Part shown: positions 10,705 through 18,372 of the stretch, piece after piece
How positions within the stretch are numbered: the stretch's first letter is position 1
How the letters are laid out: every line of letters begins with the position of its first letter
Assembly (NCBI GenBank): GCA_964480365.1
Contig: CAYZPM010000002.1
Coordinates: forward strand, 1-64,000
DNA length: 64,000 nucleotides
Source of the DNA: CAIQPV01 sp964480365
GTDB taxonomy: Bacteria > Pseudomonadota > Gammaproteobacteria > Burkholderiales > Gallionellaceae
Direction: 5' to 3'
Made by a program: the position numbers and the translations under genes
Notes under the pieces: model-generated
What the model was told of the DNA's origin: nothing
What the model saw: the letters and a program-made list of their open reading frames with translations, nothing else
Databases searched by the model: none

Positions 10705-10815
10705 CCTCGACTTACGCTCCCTCTCCCACCGGGGTAACCAGCGACTTGGCTGGCGTAGTTGGACAGCCTAGTCGAATGGCTAGTAGTTCCATCAGAGGGC
10801 TGGGGAGGGGGAACA
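10694..10815 (-). repeat. Interspersed repeat family A, copy 1 (lacks the first hairpin)
   Basis: Minus-strand reading gives CTGATGGAACTACTAGCC, ATTCGACTAGGCT, GCCAGCCAAGTCGCTGGTTA and a GGTGGGAGAG tail. This matches the copies at 21305, 29067 and 62805 but lacks their opening AACGG(G/T)CATGG hairpin. It fills the whole gap between metF and trhP and overlaps the metF stop codon. Confidence 0.85.
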
Positions 10816-10820
10816 ATCCA

Positions 10821-12158
10821 ATGAAATCTCCCGAACTCCTTCTTCCCGCAGGCACGCTGGAAAAAATGCGCACCGCCTACGCCTTCGGGGCGGACGCGGT
10901 GTATGCCGGGCAGCCGCGCTATTCACTGCGCGCACGCAACAACGAATTCCAGCTGGAAGAACTGCAAATCGGCATACAAGAAGCACATGCGCTCGGCAAG
11001 AAATTATTCGTCGCCAGCAACCTGATGCCGCACAACGCCAAGGTGAAGACCTACATGGCGGACATGGCACCGCTCATCGCCATGCAGCCGGACGCACTGA
11101 TCATGGCCGATCCCGGCCTGATCGCCATGGTGCGCGAGCGCTGGCCGGAGATGCCGATCCATCTTTCGGTACAGGCGAACACCGTCAACTACGCGGCAGT
11201 GAAATTCTGGAAATCGCTGGGCCTGTCGCGCGTGATTTTGTCGCGCGAACTGTCGCTGGACGAGGTCGAAGAAATCCGCCAGCAATGCCCGGACATTGAA
11301 CTTGAAGTATTCATCCACGGCGCGCTGTGCATCGCCTATTCCGGTCGCTGCCTGCTTTCCGGTTACTTTAACCACCGCGACGCCAACCAAGGTACTTGCA
11401 CCAATTCTTGCCGCTGGGATTACAAGGTGGACAGCGCGGAGGAAGATGGTACTGGCGACATCCAGAAAATCGATTTTGACTTCGATAAGGCGTTAAGTGA
11501 AAGTGCGCTGTCCGATTGCGGCAGCCAGCCGCGTCACCCGCTGGCGGACAAGGTCTACGTCATCTCACGTCAGGATCACCCCGGCGAACTGATGCCGGTG
11601 CTGGAAGACGAACACGGCACCTACATCATGAACTCCAAAGACTTGCGCGCGGTGGAACATGTCGAGCGTTTGGTGAAAATCGGCATCGATTCGCTGAAAG
11701 TCGAAGGCCGCACCAAGTCCATCTATTACGTGGCACGCACCGCGCAAGTGTATCGGCAGGCGATAGACGATGCCGTCGCAGGTCGCCCATTTAATCTAAG
11801 TCTGTTAGGCGCACTGGATGCACTCGCGAATCGCGGCTACACCGACGGCTTCTACGCGCGTCACCACACCCACGAACAGCAGAACTATATGCGCGGCCAC
11901 TCCGAAAGCTTCCGCCAACAATACGTCGGCGACATCATCAGTTGTGCAAACGGCATGGCCGAGATTGATGTAAAGAATAAATTCCAGGTCGGCGATAGAT
12001 TAGAAATTATCCATCCATCCGGCAACCATATTGTTGAATTGACTGAGATGCGCAATCTTGAAGGCGCAGCCGTCACCACAGCACCGGGCAGTGGGCATCA
12101 TGTGCAGATACCGTTGCAGGGCGAGTTGGCGAAGGGCATGGTTGCGCGGTTTTTGTAA
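10821..12158 (+). CDS. trhP: tRNA 5-hydroxyuridine synthase TrhP/YegQ (peptidase U32 family)
   Basis: A 445-residue U32-family protein closely resembling E. coli YegQ (TrhP), which hydroxylates U34 of tRNA using prephenate as an oxygen source and an Fe-S cluster. The start at 10821 is chosen because MKSPELLLPAGTLEKMR matches the family N-terminus and a GGGGAGGGGGAA ribosome site precedes it; the frame is open further upstream only by chance. The U32 signature FIHGALCIAYSGRCLLSGY supplies two cysteines, and NQGTCTNSCRWDY supplies two more for the cluster. Despite the family name it is not a protease. Confidence 0.9.
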   Translation: MKSPELLLPAGTLEKMRTAYAFGADAVYAGQPRYSLRARNNEFQLEELQIGIQEAHALGKKLFVASNLMPHNAKVKTYMADMAPLIAMQPDALIMADPGLIAMVRERWPEMPIHLSVQANTVNYAAVKFWKSLGLSRVILSRELSLDEVEEIRQQCPDIELEVFIHGALCIAYSGRCLLSGYFNHRDANQGTCTNSCRWDYKVDSAEEDGTGDIQKIDFDFDKALSESALSDCGSQPRHPLADKVYVISRQDHPGELMPVLEDEHGTYIMNSKDLRAVEHVERLVKIGIDSLKVEGRTKSIYYVARTAQVYRQAIDDAVAGRPFNLSLLGALDALANRGYTDGFYARHHTHEQQNYMRGHSESFRQQYVGDIISCANGMAEIDVKNKFQVGDRLEIIHPSGNHIVELTEMRNLEGAAVTTAPGSGHHVQIPLQGELAKGMVARFL

Positions 12159-12177
12159 CTCCACGATACCCACCACA

Positions 12178-12207
12178 CCGTTCGTCCTGAGCCTGTCGAA
12201 GGATGAG
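12178..12207 (+). repeat. Palindromic repeat family D, left copy
   Basis: CCGTTCGTCCTGAGCCTGTC followed by GAAGGATGAG is the proteobacterial repeat usually written CCTTCGACAGGCTCAGGACGAA. It is inverted relative to the copy at 12499-12526, and the two flank the broken GIY-YIG gene. Confidence 0.8.
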
Positions 12208-12227
12208 AAACAACGGAGCATAAAACC

Positions 12228-12537
12228 ATGAGCTTCTGGGTCTACATCCTGCGCTGTGCCGATAGTTCGTATTACACCGGACACACCGACAATCTCGAAA
12301 AGCGCATCGGCGAACACCAACGGGCGATTGCCCGTTGAGCTAGTGTTTAGCCAAGAATGCTCCACCCGCATAGAAGCCTTGTCCGCCGAACGACAAATCA
12401 AGGGGTGGAGCCGGAAGAAAAAAGAAGCAATGATGCACGGCGATTGGGCAGAGGTATCGCGGTTAGCAAAAGGTTCAGACAGTGACGGTGCGCCTAATCA
12501 TCCTTCGACCAGCTCAGGACGAACGGGGAGCGTGTAG
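12228..12537 (+). pseudogene. GIY-YIG nuclease-like gene, frameshifted
   Basis: The first frame reads MSFWVYILRCADSSYYTGHT then DNLEKRIGEHQ, the N-terminus of a short GIY-YIG nuclease, and then hits a stop at about 12338. A second frame continues as RLPVELVFSQE and IKGWSRKKKEAMMHGDWAEV, the normal second half. About ten family residues between the halves (usually a GAIPGYTSKR-like stretch) are missing. At the join the DNA is an 18-base palindrome, AACGGGCGATTGCCCGTT. The gene is therefore broken by a small replacement or deletion. Inverted copies of repeat family D bracket it on both sides. Confidence 0.82.
12499..12526 (-). repeat. Palindromic repeat family D, right copy
   Basis: CATCCTTCGACCAGCTCAGG and ACGAACGG match the left copy at 12178 in inverted orientation. 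Inner arms TCCT/AGGA pair around TCGACCAGCTC. It overlaps the 3' end of the broken GIY-YIG frame. Confidence 0.8.
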
Positions 12538-12610
12538 CTGTCCGCAAAGAATAAGGCCGCGATATACTGACAATATGGGCGTAGTGGCAGTGCATAGGGG
12601 ATATTAAATT

Positions 12611-13498
12611 ATGAGCAAAAAAAGTACCGCCGAATTTGTTAAGTGGTTTGGCCCTCTATTGGACGCACTACGTGATTTGGGTGACTCTGGAAAGCCACGA
12701 GAGGTATCTGGCCGCATAGCTGCAAATCTTAAGCTGCCCGATGATATCCTCGACCAAGCACTCAAATCCGGAAGTGGTAGATTTCATAACCAAGTAGCAT
12801 GGGCCAGACAGTATTTGGTTTGGGAAGGGCTGCTTGACGCTTCGAAATATGGAACTTGGAAACTTACAGAGAAAGGACGGAAGACCGTCATTTCTCCAGA
12901 AGAAGCTCGGAAAATATTTCTAAAGTGGGTCGCTATAAACCAAGAAAATCGGAAGAATAGGGAACTACCACCCGTCTCTGAGAAGAGCATTGTCGAGATA
13001 ACTAACGAAGTTTCACCGCAAAGTACGGAGTCGACCGACAGCCCAGCTCTAATTGATGTTCTCAGAGACCTGAGCGCGGAAGGGTTTGAAAAAGTCTGTC
13101 GCGAATTACTCCGTGAATCTGGATTCGAAAACGTAGAAGTCACTGCCAGAGGTGCCGATGATGGAATTGATGGCTTCGGCACTCTCGAAATAAACCCGTT
13201 CGTAAGTTTTAGGGTCTTGTTCCAGTGCAAACGCTACAAAGAAGGCAATACCGTTTCAAGAGCGCAAGTTGGTGATTTCAGAAACGCTGTGATGGGGCGA
13301 GCAGAAAAAGGAATCATTATCACAACTTCAACTTTCAGCAATGCAGCGATCCAAGAAGCCAATCGTGATGGCGTACTCAAAATTGAATTGTTAGACGCTG
13401 ACAAACTTGTTGAAATGTTCGAAAAAGTTGAACTTGGACTAAACAAACGGGCTGTTTACGACGTTGATATCTCTTTTTTCGAAAAGTATCGTTCGTAG
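12611..13498 (+). CDS. Mrr-family restriction endonuclease
   Basis: A 295-residue protein with two parts. A winged-helix-like N-terminal domain (about 1-110) contains FHNQVAWARQYLVWEGLLD, typical of Mrr_N. A C-terminal Mrr_cat/PD-(D/E)xK nuclease domain (about 150-280) has GADDGIDGFG and FQCKRYK, giving the D...QxK active site. Mrr proteins cut methylated or otherwise foreign DNA. No modification gene is next to it, which fits a modification-dependent enzyme. The ribosome site AGGGGA precedes the ATG. The gene is clearly AT-richer than its neighbours and stands just after the repeat-flanked GIY-YIG remnant, so lateral acquisition is likely. Confidence 0.88.
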   Translation: MSKKSTAEFVKWFGPLLDALRDLGDSGKPREVSGRIAANLKLPDDILDQALKSGSGRFHNQVAWARQYLVWEGLLDASKYGTWKLTEKGRKTVISPEEARKIFLKWVAINQENRKNRELPPVSEKSIVEITNEVSPQSTESTDSPALIDVLRDLSAEGFEKVCRELLRESGFENVEVTARGADDGIDGFGTLEINPFVSFRVLFQCKRYKEGNTVSRAQVGDFRNAVMGRAEKGIIITTSTFSNAAIQEANRDGVLKIELLDADKLVEMFEKVELGLNKRAVYDVDISFFEKYRS

Positions 13499-13612
13499 TC
13501 ACATTTCCATTAACCAATCTTCCCGACCCACATAATGCGTTATAACCAATGGGCATTGCGCTAGATAATCTTTCGTGCACCTATCAAACATTACTCAATC
13601 ACAGGAGACACC

Positions 13613-13954
13613 ATGAGCGGTTTACCAAAATGCCCGAAATGTAGTTCGGAATTTACCTACGAAGACGGAAGCAATTATGTCTGCCCTGAGTGCGCGTATG
13701 AATGGTCAAAGGATGCGCCCGTCGAGAGCGCAGAGCAGCTGCGTGTCGTGCGCGATTCTGTGGGGAATGTGCTGGCCGACGGCGATACGATCACGGTGAT
13801 CAAGGACCTGAAGGTCAAGGGTTCGTCTGCGACGGTCAAGGTGGGAACCAAGGTGAAGAACATCCGTCTGGTCGAGGGCGACCATGACATCGATTGCAAG
13901 ATCGACGGCATCGGCCCGATGTCGTTGAAGTCCGAGTTCGTAAAAAAGGCCTGA
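13613..13954 (+). CDS. yjdM: YjdM/PhnA-type zinc-ribbon protein
   Basis: A 113-residue protein of the PhnA/YjdM family. The N-terminal zinc ribbon has two CxxC pairs, CPKCSSEF (residues 7-14) and CPECAYEW (25-32). The C-terminal SH3-like PhnA domain includes DGDTITVIKDLKVKG and ends in EFVKKA. The family was once called alkylphosphonate uptake protein but has no proven phosphonate role. A clean AGGAG ribosome site lies six bases from the ATG. It is followed eight bases later by rluA. Confidence 0.9.
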   Translation: MSGLPKCPKCSSEFTYEDGSNYVCPECAYEWSKDAPVESAEQLRVVRDSVGNVLADGDTITVIKDLKVKGSSATVKVGTKVKNIRLVEGDHDIDCKIDGIGPMSLKSEFVKKA

Positions 13955-13961
13955 TCCGCAC

Positions 13962-14588
13962 TTGCCTATCCTCGCCCCGGAATTGATCTACTGCGATGAC
14001 TCGCTACTGGTGGTAAACAAGCCCGCCGGGTTGCTGGCGGTGCCGGGGCGCGGGGCAGATAAGCAGGATTGTCTTTCCGCCCGTATTCAGAAAGAGTTTC
14101 CCGATGCGCTGGTCGTGCACCGGCTGGACATGGCGACTTCCGGCCTGATGGTGTTTGCACGCGGTGCGGAAATGCAGCGTCGCCTGTCGCAGATGTTCCG
14201 CGAACGCGAAGTGGAGAAGCGCTATGTGGCCGTGGTCTCTGGAAAAGTTGAGCTGTTGGCTGGCGAGGTGAACCTGCCTATCGTCGCCGATTGGCCAAAC
14301 CGTCCGCTGCGCAAGATCGATGCTGAGTTGGGTAAACCTTCGCTCACACGATATCGCCTGCTGGCACATGATGCGGACACAGATACCAGCCGCGTAGAAC
14401 TGGAACCTATTACCGGACGCACCCACCAGTTGCGTATACATATGGCGGCCATCGGTCATCCTATCCTCGGCGATGCGCTGTATGGAGGCCGTGCGGCGGA
14501 GCGCTTGCTGTTGCATGCCAGCATGCTGAGCTTTGCCCATCCGCTCAGCGGTAAACCGCTGACTCTGGTAAGCGCAGCGCCGTTTTGA
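13962..14588 (+). CDS. rluA: Dual-specificity rRNA/tRNA pseudouridine synthase RluA
   Basis: A 208-residue pseudouridine synthase closest to E. coli RluA, which modifies U746 of 23S rRNA and U32 of some tRNAs. The catalytic motif HRLDMATSG with its Asp is intact, and DWPNRP, ITGRTHQLRIHM and HPILGDALYG match RluA specifically rather than RluC/D. There is no N-terminal S4 domain, as expected for RluA. The start codon is a TTG seven bases after the yjdM stop, so the two are probably co-transcribed. Confidence 0.88.
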   Translation: MPILAPELIYCDDSLLVVNKPAGLLAVPGRGADKQDCLSARIQKEFPDALVVHRLDMATSGLMVFARGAEMQRRLSQMFREREVEKRYVAVVSGKVELLAGEVNLPIVADWPNRPLRKIDAELGKPSLTRYRLLAHDADTDTSRVELEPITGRTHQLRIHMAAIGHPILGDALYGGRAAERLLLHASMLSFAHPLSGKPLTLVSAAPF

Positions 14589-14645
14589 CAATCCGCAAAA
14601 GGCGTAGATACTGTTGCTTCTGCAGAAACTTACGGAGGTGGCGAA

Positions 14646-15182
14646 ATGGCAAAAAAATCCTTTCCCTTGTCCAAGGTCTATGGTCTGCTTGAGCCGGGGC
14701 CGGTGGTACTGGTCACGACCGCCAGCAAAGGCCGCGCAAATATCATGACCATGTCGTGGCACACCATGCTCGAATTCGAGCCGCCGCAGGTGGGGTGCGT
14801 AATCAGTAACCGCAATTACTCCTTCGATACGCTGAAGGCGACCAAGGAATGTGTGATCAACGTCCCCACAGTTGAACTAGCAAAACAGGTAGTGGGTTGC
14901 GGGAACTGCTCTGGTCAGAAGGTGGACAAGTTCAAAAAATTTGGCCTCACACCGATGGACGCTTCGTGCGTCAAGCCCCCGCTCATCGACGAATGCTATG
15001 CCAATTTGGAATGCAAGGTTGTCGATGGCAAGATGATCGCCAAATATAACCTGTTCATTCTGGAAGTGGTTAAAGCGTGGATCGACCCGGCTCAGAAACA
15101 TCCGCAGACAATTCATCATCAAGGCAGAGGCACGTTCATGGTGGCGGGCGAGACGCTGCGCTTGCCTTCCAAAATGAAATAA
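14646..15182 (+). CDS. Flavin reductase-like FMN-binding protein
   Basis: A 178-residue protein of the flavin reductase/flavoredoxin fold. The N-terminal half contains GPVVLVTTASKGRANIMTMSW, the usual FMN-phosphate contact strand and loop, and later VGCVISNRNYSFDTLKAT and ECVINVPT. Two cysteines in CGNCSG are visible. Such proteins move electrons between NAD(P)H or other donors and flavin; the actual partner is unknown. A strong GGAGGTG ribosome site precedes the ATG. It stands alone between rluA and an extended -10 promoter. Confidence 0.85.
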   Translation: MAKKSFPLSKVYGLLEPGPVVLVTTASKGRANIMTMSWHTMLEFEPPQVGCVISNRNYSFDTLKATKECVINVPTVELAKQVVGCGNCSGQKVDKFKKFGLTPMDASCVKPPLIDECYANLECKVVDGKMIAKYNLFILEVVKAWIDPAQKHPQTIHHQGRGTFMVAGETLRLPSKMK

Positions 15183-15240
15183 GAAACTATTGCCGAATAA
15201 TATTGCCTGACGCTGCGCAGCCATATGGTGCGGTTGCCAG

Positions 15241-15249
15241 TGTTATACT
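15241..15249 (+). promoter_or_regulatory. Extended -10 promoter for the Tim44-like gene
   Basis: TGTTATACT gives a TGn extension plus a TATACT -10 box, 36 bases before the chosen ATG. No good -35 box is visible, which is usual for extended -10 promoters. Confidence 0.45.
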
Positions 15250-15285
15250 TCGCGCGCTTTGTTTTGCCCAACCAATGAGGAATAC

Positions 15286-16125
15286 ATGAAACGATTTTTG
15301 ATGTTGTTGACGATTGCTTTGACTTGCTTGAGTTTGTTCGCCGCGACGGCAGAAGCCAAGCGTTTTGGCGGAGGCAGCAGTATCGGCAAGCAACGGACCG
15401 TGGCTCCACAGGCCCCCGCAGCCGCACCGGCTCCGACCGCAGCCCCTGCACCGCTCGGAGTACCCGCCCCTGCTGGCAACAGATGGCTTGGCCCCTTGGC
15501 GGGTTTGGCAATTGGTGCGGGCTTGGGCGCACTGTTTGCCGGAGGTGGTTTAGGTGGTGGGATGGGCGGCATTCTGATGGCGTTGGTCGCAGCCGCAGTG
15601 GTGATGTTCCTGATTTCCATGTTCCGTAACAAGCGGCCACAACCGGTGCAATATGCCGGAGCAGGTGCGCCATACGGCAATCCAGTGCAACATCCGGTGT
15701 ATAGTGCCGCTCCCGCCACCGCATCCGCAGCACCATCGGGTAATATCCCGGCAGGTTTCCCGGTAGATAGCTTTCTGCGTAGCGCGAAGATTTCTTACAT
15801 CCGCTTGCAGGCCGCGAATGACCGCAAGGATTTGAACGACATCCGCGAATACACCACGCCGGAAATGTTTGGGGAAATCTCGATGCAGTTGCAGGAACGC
15901 GACAATATCCCGCAAAAAACCGATGTGCTCGCGATTAACGGTGAATTGTTGCAAGTTGCTGATGAAGGCGACTTGGCGATTGCCAGCGTGCGCTTCACCG
16001 GTCAGCTGAGCGAAAACAATGGCGCGCCTGAAAACGTAGATGAAATCTGGCATGTACAAAAGAATTTGTGCGACGAAAAATCGGTATGGCTGCTGGCCGG
16101 AATCCAGCAAACCACTTTGCACTAA
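15286..16125 (+). CDS. Tim44-like domain membrane protein
   Basis: A 279-residue exported or membrane-anchored protein. The start (MKRFLMLLTIA) is chosen for its GAGG ribosome site and signal peptide; an upstream in-frame ATG lacks both. After a signal ending AEA comes an Ala/Pro-rich linker (about 45-65), a Gly/Ala-rich hydrophobic helix pair (about 75-105), another flexible stretch, and a C-terminal Tim44-like domain (about 165-275) with FLRSAKISYIRLQAANDRKDLNDIREYTTPEMF. The bacterial function is unknown; the domain binds lipids or partners in mitochondrial import. It precedes ubiJ by nine bases. Confidence 0.85.
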   Translation: MKRFLMLLTIALTCLSLFAATAEAKRFGGGSSIGKQRTVAPQAPAAAPAPTAAPAPLGVPAPAGNRWLGPLAGLAIGAGLGALFAGGGLGGGMGGILMALVAAAVVMFLISMFRNKRPQPVQYAGAGAPYGNPVQHPVYSAAPATASAAPSGNIPAGFPVDSFLRSAKISYIRLQAANDRKDLNDIREYTTPEMFGEISMQLQERDNIPQKTDVLAINGELLQVADEGDLAIASVRFTGQLSENNGAPENVDEIWHVQKNLCDEKSVWLLAGIQQTTLH

Positions 16126-16134
16126 GTCATCATC

Positions 16135-16710
16135 GTGCTTGCCCGAACCGCCATTGCGACTCTCAACCACCTGCTCATCCAGAGCGGATGGGCGTCGCAG
16201 CGGCTGACTCGTTTCAGCGGCAAGACGGCGCGCTTCAACATCGCGCCATTTTCTTTTTCTTGCACCATTCAAAATGACGGCACCTTGCTTGAGGCGTTAG
16301 TTGATGCCAGCGCGGACGCAAGTTGCACAATCCCACCTTCGCTATTGCCGCGTCTTGTGCTGCATGATGAATCGGCTTTCAAACAAATCGAAAGCTCCGG
16401 CGATGCCGCCCTGCTCACCGAAATATTTTTTCTCGCCCGCAACCTGCGCTGGGATGTGGCGGAGGATTTGAGCCGTGTTACCGGTGATATCGCCGCTGAA
16501 CGCATTGTGCGGTTTGCCAAAACCAAGCAACAACAGGCGCGCGACACCGCGCTCAATTTGTCGCAGGCACTGGCGGAATACTGGACGGAAGAACACCCGC
16601 TGCTGGCTAAACCGCAGCAACTCGCGGCTTTCGCGCAGGAAGTAACCCGGCTGCGCCATGAGATGGAACAACTGGAACAGCGCATCCAGCAATTATCGAA
16701 AGCGAAGTAA
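16135..16710 (+). CDS. ubiJ: Ubiquinone biosynthesis accessory factor UbiJ
   Basis: A 191-residue protein with an N-terminal SCP2 lipid-binding domain and a C-terminal helical tail (RLRHEMEQLEQRIQQLSKAK). UbiJ with UbiK organises the late, hydrophobic steps of ubiquinone synthesis in a soluble complex. The start is a GTG. It ends one base before ubiB begins, matching the conserved ubiJ-ubiB order of Proteobacteria. The upstream ubiE of the E. coli arrangement is absent here. Confidence 0.87.
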   Translation: MLARTAIATLNHLLIQSGWASQRLTRFSGKTARFNIAPFSFSCTIQNDGTLLEALVDASADASCTIPPSLLPRLVLHDESAFKQIESSGDAALLTEIFFLARNLRWDVAEDLSRVTGDIAAERIVRFAKTKQQQARDTALNLSQALAEYWTEEHPLLAKPQQLAAFAQEVTRLRHEMEQLEQRIQQLSKAK

Positions 16711-16711
16711 G

Positions 16712-18241
16712 ATGCGTCTGTTGCGTTTGCTAAAAATAATTTTTGTGGTGTTGCGTTTCGGGCTGGACGAGTTTTTGCTCGCACACAAACGCACGCGCTG
16801 GCTGCTGGCACCGCTCAATCTGCTGCTGTTTTTTCGCAATACTTCCGCACCACGCGCAGAGCGTTTGCGTCTTGCGCTGGAAAGCCTGGGGCCGATCTTC
16901 GTCAAGTTCGGCCAGATGCTTTCAACCCGGCGCGACCTGATGCCTGCCGACATTGCCGACGAACTTGCCAGACTACAGGATCAGGTGCCGCCGTTTCCTT
17001 CTGCGCAAGCTGTGGCGTTGCTGGAGCTCACGTATAAAAGGAAACTCGGTGAAGTGTTCCGCAGCTTCGACGAGACCCCCATTGCCAGCGCCTCGGTGGC
17101 GCAGGTACATTTCGCTGTACTACCGGATGGACGCGAGGCCGCAGTAAAAATTCTGCGTCCCGGTATCGAATTCATCATCGCGCACGATGTCGCGTTGCTC
17201 GATATTTGCGCTGGCCTGATGGAGCGTTGGTGGGAAGACGGCAAGCGGCTCAAGCCCAAACTGGTCGTGGCTGAATTTGAAAAATATCTGCGCGACGAAC
17301 TCGATTTGATGCGCGAGGCATCCTGCGCCAGCCAGTTGAAGCGCAACTTCGCCAACTCGAATCTGCTCACAGTGCCAGAAGTTTACTGGGACTGGTGCAC
17401 CAACGAAGTAATGGTGATGGAGCGTATGAACGGCATCCCCATCAGCAAAGTGGATGCACTACGCGCGGCAGGCATGGATATTCCCAGGCTTGCAGCCAAC
17501 GGCGTGGAAATTTTTTATATGCAAGTATTCCGGGACGGCTTTTTCCACGCCGACATGCACCCCGGCAATGTCCAGGTTGCGGCGGATGGCCGTTACATCG
17601 CGCTGGATTTCGGCATCATGGGTACTCTCACCGATAGTGACAAACATTACCTCGCACAGAATTTCATTGCTTTCTTCCGTCGCGACTACAAGCGCGTGGC
17701 GGAAGTTCACATCGAATCCGGTTGGGCACCCAAGGAAACGCGTGTTGATGAACTTGAATCCGCCATCCGTGCGGTGTGCGAGCCGATTTTTGACAAACCA
17801 TTACGCGAAGTCTCGTTTGGTCGCGTGCTGTTGCGCCTGTTTCAGACCTCGCGACGCTTTGGAATTCAGGTGCAGCCGCAACTGGTATTGCTGCAAAAGA
17901 CGCTGCTTAATGTTGAAGGGCTGGGTTTGCAACTTGATCCCGAACTGGACCTGTGGAAAACCGCCAAGCCTTGGCTGGAACGCTGGATGAGCGAACAGAT
18001 TGGCTGGCGCGGTTTCCTCAAAACACTCAAGGCCGAAGCCCCGCACTATGCCACGCTGTTGCCGCAACTGCCGCGCTTGCTACATCAACGTTTGAATGAA
18101 AACCCGGCAGCGCAAATCGAGACTGCATTGCGGGAATTGGTGGAGCAACAACAGCAGAGAAACCAGTGGTTGATGCTGATTGCCATATCCATGTGGGCGG
18201 TATTGGGGGCGTTGCTGTTACCTTTGATACGGTTTTTGTAG
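16712..18241 (+). CDS. ubiB: Ubiquinone biosynthesis kinase-like protein UbiB
   Basis: A 509-residue atypical kinase/ATPase of the ABC1/COQ8 family needed for ubiquinone synthesis. The start at 16712 directly follows the ubiJ stop; the frame extends upstream only within ubiJ. The hallmark KFGQMLSTRRDLMP (KxGQ motif) lies near residues 80-95, the Ala-rich loop ASASVAQVH replaces the normal glycine loop, HADMHPGN is the catalytic loop, and ALDFGIMG is the DFG equivalent. Two hydrophobic helices at the C-terminus (WLMLIAISMWAVLGALLLPL) anchor it in the membrane. Confidence 0.94.
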   Translation: MRLLRLLKIIFVVLRFGLDEFLLAHKRTRWLLAPLNLLLFFRNTSAPRAERLRLALESLGPIFVKFGQMLSTRRDLMPADIADELARLQDQVPPFPSAQAVALLELTYKRKLGEVFRSFDETPIASASVAQVHFAVLPDGREAAVKILRPGIEFIIAHDVALLDICAGLMERWWEDGKRLKPKLVVAEFEKYLRDELDLMREASCASQLKRNFANSNLLTVPEVYWDWCTNEVMVMERMNGIPISKVDALRAAGMDIPRLAANGVEIFYMQVFRDGFFHADMHPGNVQVAADGRYIALDFGIMGTLTDSDKHYLAQNFIAFFRRDYKRVAEVHIESGWAPKETRVDELESAIRAVCEPIFDKPLREVSFGRVLLRLFQTSRRFGIQVQPQLVLLQKTLLNVEGLGLQLDPELDLWKTAKPWLERWMSEQIGWRGFLKTLKAEAPHYATLLPQLPRLLHQRLNENPAAQIETALRELVEQQQQRNQWLMLIAISMWAVLGALLLPLIRFL

Positions 18242-18284
18242 GTCGGGCTTTGCCCTACATTGTTATATTAACTGAGGGCGGCAC
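18242..18284 (+). repeat. Partial family C palindrome after ubiB
   Basis: GGTCGGGCTTTGCCCTACAT begins immediately at the ubiB stop codon and resembles the GTAGGTCGGGC repeats at 19518, 54535 and 55747. It is followed by a family B copy. Confidence 0.5.
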
Positions 18285-18333
18285 CAAAGGCAGGCAATCC
18301 ACTACGCGACAAGTCGCGTGTGGAGTTGACACC
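18285..18333 (+). repeat. Palindromic repeat family B, copy 2
   Basis: CAAAGGCAGGCAATCC, then stem CCACTACGCGAC-AA-GTCGCGTGTGG, then AGTTGACAC. The outer sequence is shared with 5700-5747 and 36957-37005, but the stem sequence differs while staying paired. It lies between convergent ubiB and dgt. Confidence 0.8.
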
Positions 18334-18372
18334 GCACGCCCTACATTTGATTCCGACTTGTCCGGCTTAGGA

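Noticed and set aside
10413..10820. Long N-terminal extension of TrhP
   Set aside because: The frame is open through metF and a repeat by chance; the family N-terminus and ribosome site are at 10821.
12178..12526. CRISPR-like repeat pair
   Set aside because: The two copies are inverted, palindromic and separated by a gene; there are no regular spacers or cas genes.
13499..13612. Possible tRNA or attC site after the Mrr gene
   Set aside because: No cloverleaf or nested hairpin could be formed; GTTATAACC alone is too short to support a site.
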